From Pelagirhabdus alkalitolerans (GTDB lineage: Bacteria > Bacillota > Bacilli > Bacillales > Amphibacillaceae), in assembly GCF_900096905.1 (NCBI RefSeq), contig NZ_FMYI01000004.1, positions 62,001-126,000 of the forward strand: a stretch of 64,000 bases of DNA, given 5' to 3'. How positions within the stretch are numbered: the stretch's first letter is position 1; every line of letters begins with the position of its first letter. Made by a program: the position numbers and the translations under genes. The notes under the pieces are model-generated. The model saw nothing but the letters and a program-made list of their open reading frames with translations. It was not told where the DNA came from and made no database searches. Of the stretch, positions 60,115 through 64,000 are shown piece after piece.

Positions 60115-61545
60115 TTATCGCTTGTCCATTTCAGCTAATAAAATTTTATTAACCATTGGTGGATTCGCTTGTCCTTTCGTTTCTTTCATCACTTGTCCAA
60201 CGAGGAAACCAAGTGCTTTATCTTTACCGTTTTTATAGTCTTCAATTGATTGTGGATTCGCATCTAAAATCTTCGTAATAATCTCTGTTAATTGTCCTTC
60301 ATCAGAAATTTGTACAAGCCCTTTATCTTTTACAATCTGATCGGGATCGCCACCATTTTCAACTAATTCAGCAAATACTTTCTTCGCCATTTTAGAAGAA
60401 ATCGTGCCATCTTCAATTAACTCAATCATTCTAGCGAGTGATTTTGGCGTCATTGGTAAGTCATGTAATTCTTTTTGATTTTTGTTAAGATAACCTGACA
60501 CTTCACCCATTAGCCAGTTCGAAACTTGCTTCACATCGCCACCTGCTTGGATGGCTTCTTCAAAGAAGTCACTCATTTCTTTTGTGCTTGTTAGAACCAT
60601 CGCGTCATAAGCAGGTAGTTTTAAATCATTAATGTACCGTGCTTTTCTCGCATCTGGAAGCTCTGGAATTTCAGCTCGAATGCGTTCTTTCCAGTTATCG
60701 TCGATATAAAGCGGCACAAGATCGGGTTCTGGGAAGTAACGGTAATCGTCAGATCCTTCTTTCACACGCATCAGAATCGTTTCTTTTGTTTGCTCATCAT
60801 AACGACGTGTTTCTTGTAAGATCTCGCCACCTGTTAATAATTCTTTTTGTTGACGTTTTTCTTCAAATTCAAGCCCCTTTTGAACAAATGAGAATGAGTT
60901 CAAGTTCTTCAGTTCTGCTTTCGTCCCGAATTCTTCTTGTCCAATCGGTCGAAGCGAGATGTTCGCATCACAACGAAGTGAACCTTCTTCCATCTTACAA
61001 TCAGATACTCCTGTATATTGGATAATGTTTTTTAGCTTTTCAAGATAAGCATAAGCTTCTGCTGGTGAGCGTAAATCTGGCTCAGACACAATCTCAACAA
61101 GTGGTGTCCCTTGACGGTTATAATCCACTGATGAATAGCCATCATCATGGTGTGTTAATTTACCTGCATCTTCTTCCATGTGCAAGCGTGTAATGCCGAT
61201 TCGTTTTGTTTTTCCATCCACTTCAATATCAATCCAACCGTTTTCTCCGATCGGCTGATCAAACTGAGAAATTTGATACGCTTTTGGATTATCTGGATAG
61301 AAATAGTTTTTACGATCAAATTTCGTTTGCGTGGCAATGTCACAGTTAAGTGCCATGGCTGCTTTCATCGAAAAGTTTACCGCTTCTTCGTTTAAGACAG
61401 GCAAGACACCTGGATAGCCTAAATCAATCGGGTTAATGTTCTCATTCGGCTCTGAACCGAAGTGATTAAAACTTGGGCTGAAGATTTTAGACTCTGTTTT
61501 TAATTCAACGTGCACTTCCAAACCAATAATTGTTTCAAAGTTCAT
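60115..61545 (-). CDS. gatB: Aspartyl/glutamyl-tRNA amidotransferase subunit B
   Basis: A 476-residue GatB: N-terminal kinase cradle (IIGLEVHVELKTESKIF), the conserved NRQGTPLVEIVSEPDLRS motif, and a C-terminal Yqey-like tail (LLAEMDKR). It activates Glu on Glu-tRNA(Gln) for transamidation with GatA and GatC. Its start follows the gatA stop directly (no gap). GGGAGGTG RBS. Confidence 0.95.
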   Translation of the reverse strand: MNFETIIGLEVHVELKTESKIFSPSFNHFGSEPNENINPIDLGYPGVLPVLNEEAVNFSMKAAMALNCDIATQTKFDRKNYFYPDNPKAYQISQFDQPIGENGWIDIEVDGKTKRIGITRLHMEEDAGKLTHHDDGYSSVDYNRQGTPLVEIVSEPDLRSPAEAYAYLEKLKNIIQYTGVSDCKMEEGSLRCDANISLRPIGQEEFGTKAELKNLNSFSFVQKGLEFEEKRQQKELLTGGEILQETRRYDEQTKETILMRVKEGSDDYRYFPEPDLVPLYIDDNWKERIRAEIPELPDARKARYINDLKLPAYDAMVLTSTKEMSDFFEEAIQAGGDVKQVSNWLMGEVSGYLNKNQKELHDLPMTPKSLARMIELIEDGTISSKMAKKVFAELVENGGDPDQIVKDKGLVQISDEGQLTEIITKILDANPQSIEDYKNGKDKALGFLVGQVMKETKGQANPPMVNKILLAEMDKR

Positions 61546-63024
61546 TTATTTTGCACCTCCCAAGCTTGGTTGTTTCTTGTGATGATCGGTTGCTTGTTCA
61601 TAAGCATAGGCAGCTTGATAGATAGTCTGTTCATCAAAATGTTTACCGATGATTTGTAGACCAAATGGTAAGCCTGTCTCTTCAGAGAAGCCACACGGTA
61701 CTGAAATACCGGGTACACCCGCTAAGTTAACTGGGATGGTTAACACGTCGTTAGCATACATAGTAAGTGGATCATCTGTTTTTTCACCTACTTTAAAGGC
61801 TGTTGTAGGAGCTGTTGGCCCGACAACTACATCATAATCTTCAAATACTTTATCAAAGTCTTGCTTAATTAATGTTCTCACTTTTTGTGCTTTCTTATAA
61901 TAGGCATCGTAGTAACCAGAGCTAAGCGCAAACGTTCCTAGCATGATACGACGCTTCACTTCTTCACCGAATCCTTCGCTACGGGTCATCTTAAACATAT
62001 CGATCATGTTCGTTGCATTCTCTGAACGCACGCCATAGCGTACACCATCAAAGCGTGCTAAGTTCGCTGATGCTTCTGATGAGGCAATTAAGTAATAAGC
62101 AGCAACTGCGTATTTTGAGTGAGGAAGGGATACTTCTTCACATGTTGCACCTAAGTCTTCAAATACTTTCAATGCGTCTTTAACCGATTGGCGAACTTCT
62201 TCGTTCACGCCTTCTTGGTCTGATAAATACTCTTTAGGTACGGCAATCTTCATGCCTTTAACACCGTTTTTAAGTTTTTCTGTATAATCAACACGTTCAA
62301 CATCAACAGACGTTGAATCCATCTCGTCTGAACCGACAATCGCTTGTAAGAGGTGCGCATTATCTTCAACGGATTTCGTGATCGGACCAATTTGATCAAG
62401 TGATGAAGCAAAGGCAACAAGTCCAAAACGTGACACTAATCCGTAAGTAGGTTTCAAGCCAACAACACCACAATATGATGCCGGTTCACGGATTGAACCA
62501 CCGGTATCTGATCCAAGTGAAAAGAATACTTCACGCGCTGCAACTGCTGCTGCAGAACCACCACTTGAACCACCTGGTACATAATCTGTATTCCACGGGT
62601 TGCGTGTTGTATAATAGCTTGAATTTTCATTTGATGAGCCCATCGCAAACTCATCCATATTCAATTTACCAATTGTAACGGTCTTTTCGTTCTTTAACTT
62701 CTGAACGACTGTTGCATCATAAAGTGGATCATTAAAGTTATCGAGTAGCTGAGAAGCACATGTTGTTCTCAACCCTTTTGTCACAATATTATCTTTTATA
62801 CCGATCGGAATACCAAATAATGGGTTCGTTGCTTGGTCAATTTCTTGATCCAATTGATTCGCTTTCTCTAAAGCCGCTTCTTTATCCAACGTGATGAAGG
62901 CTTTGACTTGTTCATCAACGTCTTCAATTTGTTGATAAGAAGCTTTGACGAGATCTGTTACGGTGATCTCTTTGTTATGTAGCTTCTCTTGTAATTCTTT
63001 CAGTGTATAATCAAAGACAGACAT
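61546..63024 (-). CDS. gatA: Aspartyl/glutamyl-tRNA amidotransferase subunit A
   Basis: A 492-residue amidase-signature enzyme supplying ammonia from Gln: catalytic Lys in GIPIGIKDNI, cis-Ser and nucleophile Ser in GGSSGGSAAAVAAREV and SLGSDTGGSIREPAS. It functions with GatB and GatC. AGGAGGC before ATG; gatC ends 13 bp upstream. Confidence 0.95.
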   Translation of the reverse strand: MSVFDYTLKELQEKLHNKEITVTDLVKASYQQIEDVDEQVKAFITLDKEAALEKANQLDQEIDQATNPLFGIPIGIKDNIVTKGLRTTCASQLLDNFNDPLYDATVVQKLKNEKTVTIGKLNMDEFAMGSSNENSSYYTTRNPWNTDYVPGGSSGGSAAAVAAREVFFSLGSDTGGSIREPASYCGVVGLKPTYGLVSRFGLVAFASSLDQIGPITKSVEDNAHLLQAIVGSDEMDSTSVDVERVDYTEKLKNGVKGMKIAVPKEYLSDQEGVNEEVRQSVKDALKVFEDLGATCEEVSLPHSKYAVAAYYLIASSEASANLARFDGVRYGVRSENATNMIDMFKMTRSEGFGEEVKRRIMLGTFALSSGYYDAYYKKAQKVRTLIKQDFDKVFEDYDVVVGPTAPTTAFKVGEKTDDPLTMYANDVLTIPVNLAGVPGISVPCGFSEETGLPFGLQIIGKHFDEQTIYQAAYAYEQATDHHKKQPSLGGAK

Positions 63025-63037
63025 TTTTTAAAGCCTC

Positions 63038-63328
63038 CTATTCTAAAATTGATGGTACGCGGAACTGAGCATTTTTCGTATCGGGTGCATTGTTTAATGC
63101 ATCTTCTCGCTCGATCCATTTACGTGGTTCATCTTTTCTCATGACATTTTTCAAATCTAATACGTGCGTGGTTGGTTCAACGTCTGTCGTATCTAACTCA
63201 TTTAAGAGCTCAGCGTAATGAATAATATCGCCTAAATCCTTTGTCATTTGCTCTGCATCTTCGTCTGTAATGGCTAAACGCGCTAAGTGTGCGACGTGTT
63301 TAACTTGATCTTTTGAAATTTCAGACAT
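63038..63328 (-). CDS. gatC: Aspartyl/glutamyl-tRNA amidotransferase subunit C
   Basis: A 96-residue GatC: DQVKHVAHLARLAITDEDAEQM and LDTTDVEPTTHVLD are the family pattern; the C-terminus (REDALNNAPDTKNAQFRVPSI) is diagnostic. GGAGGTGA before ATG 63328; an upstream in-frame ATG at 63406 overlaps the promoter and is rejected. Confidence 0.95.
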   Translation of the reverse strand: MSEISKDQVKHVAHLARLAITDEDAEQMTKDLGDIIHYAELLNELDTTDVEPTTHVLDLKNVMRKDEPRKWIEREDALNNAPDTKNAQFRVPSILE

Positions 63329-63376
63329 TTCGTTCACCTCCGAATAATAATCGTTTAACGTACAAACATACTTATG

Positions 63377-63406
63377 ATAATAGCAAACTATAGCGCGATT
63401 AAGCAA
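63377..63406 (-). promoter_or_regulatory. Sigma-A-type promoter of gatCAB
   Basis: Minus strand TTGCTT (63401-63406), 18-bp spacer, TATTAT (63377-63382), 49 bp before gatC ATG. TAGCAAAC and GTTTGCTA (63381-63388, 63413-63420) form an inverted repeat across it, possibly the camS terminator. Confidence 0.5.
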
Positions 63407-63455
63407 CTATTCGTTTGCTATTTCATATGTGAATACCGCATATTTGGCCTTATTT

Positions 63456-64000
63456 TTAGCGATCAAATATGTGAATCGTCGCTTCTTCATCCCCTGCTTC
63501 ACGGAAAATTAGAGCTTCCTGACGATCATTTGATTTAATATTAACTTCTAGTGCGTAATGCGTTTGAAAGCTATCCATAATCAGTCCATAGACGTATTGT
63601 GTGAATCCGACGACTTCGGCTTGACCTTGAAATTCGATCGGAATCTCAAGTGTGAGTGATTGTAGTTGATCTTCCTCATAAAATCCTTCACCAATCGTTC
63701 CGACGTAGTTAGGGAAATAGTCCGCTACATCATTTTTAAAGTCTTCAATTGTCGCCGATAAATCAGGATCAACATCACGAGCTGTACTTGATGGGAATAA
63801 AACATATTGTTCATCGATCGCTTCCCAATCATCGACAGACTGACTCCCTGCTTCAACCGTTGTTTTAGCGACCATATTTCCCGGGACGAGTCCGTCACGA
63901 GCCGCTTCACGATAGACAGCAATCATAACTGGTACATCAGCTAATCCATCTTTATCTCGAATCCGACTCATCACCTCATCAACAATTTCATTTGCCTCCG
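63456..64000 (-). CDS. camS: CamS family lipoprotein, C-terminal part (runs off window)
   Basis: The last 180 or so residues of a CamS/YerH lipoprotein; the frame is open to the right edge (ANEIVDEVMSRIRDKDG). The C-terminal CamS domain is recognisable by IRDKDGLADVPVMIAVYREA and YVGTIGEGFYEEDQL. Family members are sex-pheromone (cAM373) precursors in staphylococci and are otherwise membrane lipoproteins of unknown role. Located just upstream of gatC as in B. subtilis (yerH). Confidence 0.9.
   Translation of the reverse strand, partial: EANEIVDEVMSRIRDKDGLADVPVMIAVYREAARDGLVPGNMVAKTTVEAGSQSVDDWEAIDEQYVLFPSSTARDVDPDLSATIEDFKNDVADYFPNYVGTIGEGFYEEDQLQSLTLEIPIEFQGQAEVVGFTQYVYGLIMDSFQTHYALEVNIKSNDRQEALIFREAGDEEATIHIFDR

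Noticed and set aside
1..64000. CRISPR arrays, tRNA/rRNA genes, prophage and integrase
   Set aside because: No regularly spaced repeats, cloverleaf or rRNA sequence, and no phage structural or recombinase gene was seen.

Overview
The window is low-GC DNA from a spore-forming member of the Bacillaceae. The strongest taxonomic signal is the right end: camS (5'-truncated by the edge), gatC, gatA, gatB, dgkB and the TRAM-type 23S rRNA uridine methyltransferase rlmCD, an order I know from Bacillus subtilis and relatives. Spore-associated families (a 614-residue AsnO-type asparagine synthetase, a DUF3231 protein, a large Cys-rich probable spore-surface protein) support a sporulating lineage. A GH120 xylosidase, an oxygen-type H-NOX receptor and a CoA-disulfide reductase fit a facultatively anaerobic, plant-polymer-using, possibly halo/alkaliphilic genus (Amphibacillus-like); the genus is a guess. 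I saw no rRNA, tRNA, CRISPR array, prophage or intact insertion sequence.

Layout. 1-2842: MarR-controlled heterodimeric ABC exporter. 2882-5742: operon of patatin lipase, YwbE, macrolide phosphotransferase and S66 peptidase. 5895-8416: DUF2642 plus manganese catalase, then a divergent TetR/azoreductase pair. 9032-11495: EgtUV/OpuC-type importer behind a sigma-B-like promoter. 11548-20071: K+ channel, MFS transporter, stand-alone gamma-glutamylcysteine synthetase, sigma-B-type SpoIIAA-like protein, an operon of MATE exporter (with leader attenuator), CoA-disulfide reductase and acetyltransferase, and a cupin. 20193-23586: ClC channel, a 327-bp structured repeat, and an FGGY kinase with AraR-like boxes. 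23875-27063: VOC protein and heliorhodopsin, divergent from an H-NOX chemoreceptor. 27120-36718: transporters, DUF3231, lipoprotein, methyltransferases, and a YtrA-like GntR regulator whose operator recurs at an ABC operon. 36892-43725: spore-surface protein, AsnO, small membrane proteins, adenine deaminase. 43898-50403: MerR/TipAS regulator, methyltransferase, and an AraC-GH4-GH120 sugar locus with a cre site. 50571-55378: EEP nuclease, a frameshifted serine hydrolase, an ABC exporter and small proteins. 55695-64000: the conserved rlmCD-dgkB-gatBAC-camS block, with a DUF1576 membrane protein and partner between rlmCD and dgkB.

The most notable locus is 23875-27063. A heliorhodopsin with retinal Lys249 and counterion Glu114 is followed 27 bp later by a glyoxalase-fold protein. 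It is divergent from a chemoreceptor whose H-NOX domain keeps His102, Pro115 and Tyr131/Ser133/Arg135 and also the distal Trp9/Asn74/Tyr140 set that marks oxygen-binding H-NOX proteins. The shared 192-bp intergenic region carries a 9-bp inverted repeat. A linked light- and gas-sensing unit is a reasonable but untested hypothesis.

A second theme is redox and thiol chemistry: Mn catalase, azoreductase, a candidate ergothioneine importer, GshA without the ATP-grasp domain, and CoA-disulfide reductase. Several starts were placed downstream of the longest reading frame because a ribosome-binding site or promoter dictated it. Two small membrane proteins (50 and 56 residues) were found by reading the intergenic regions.
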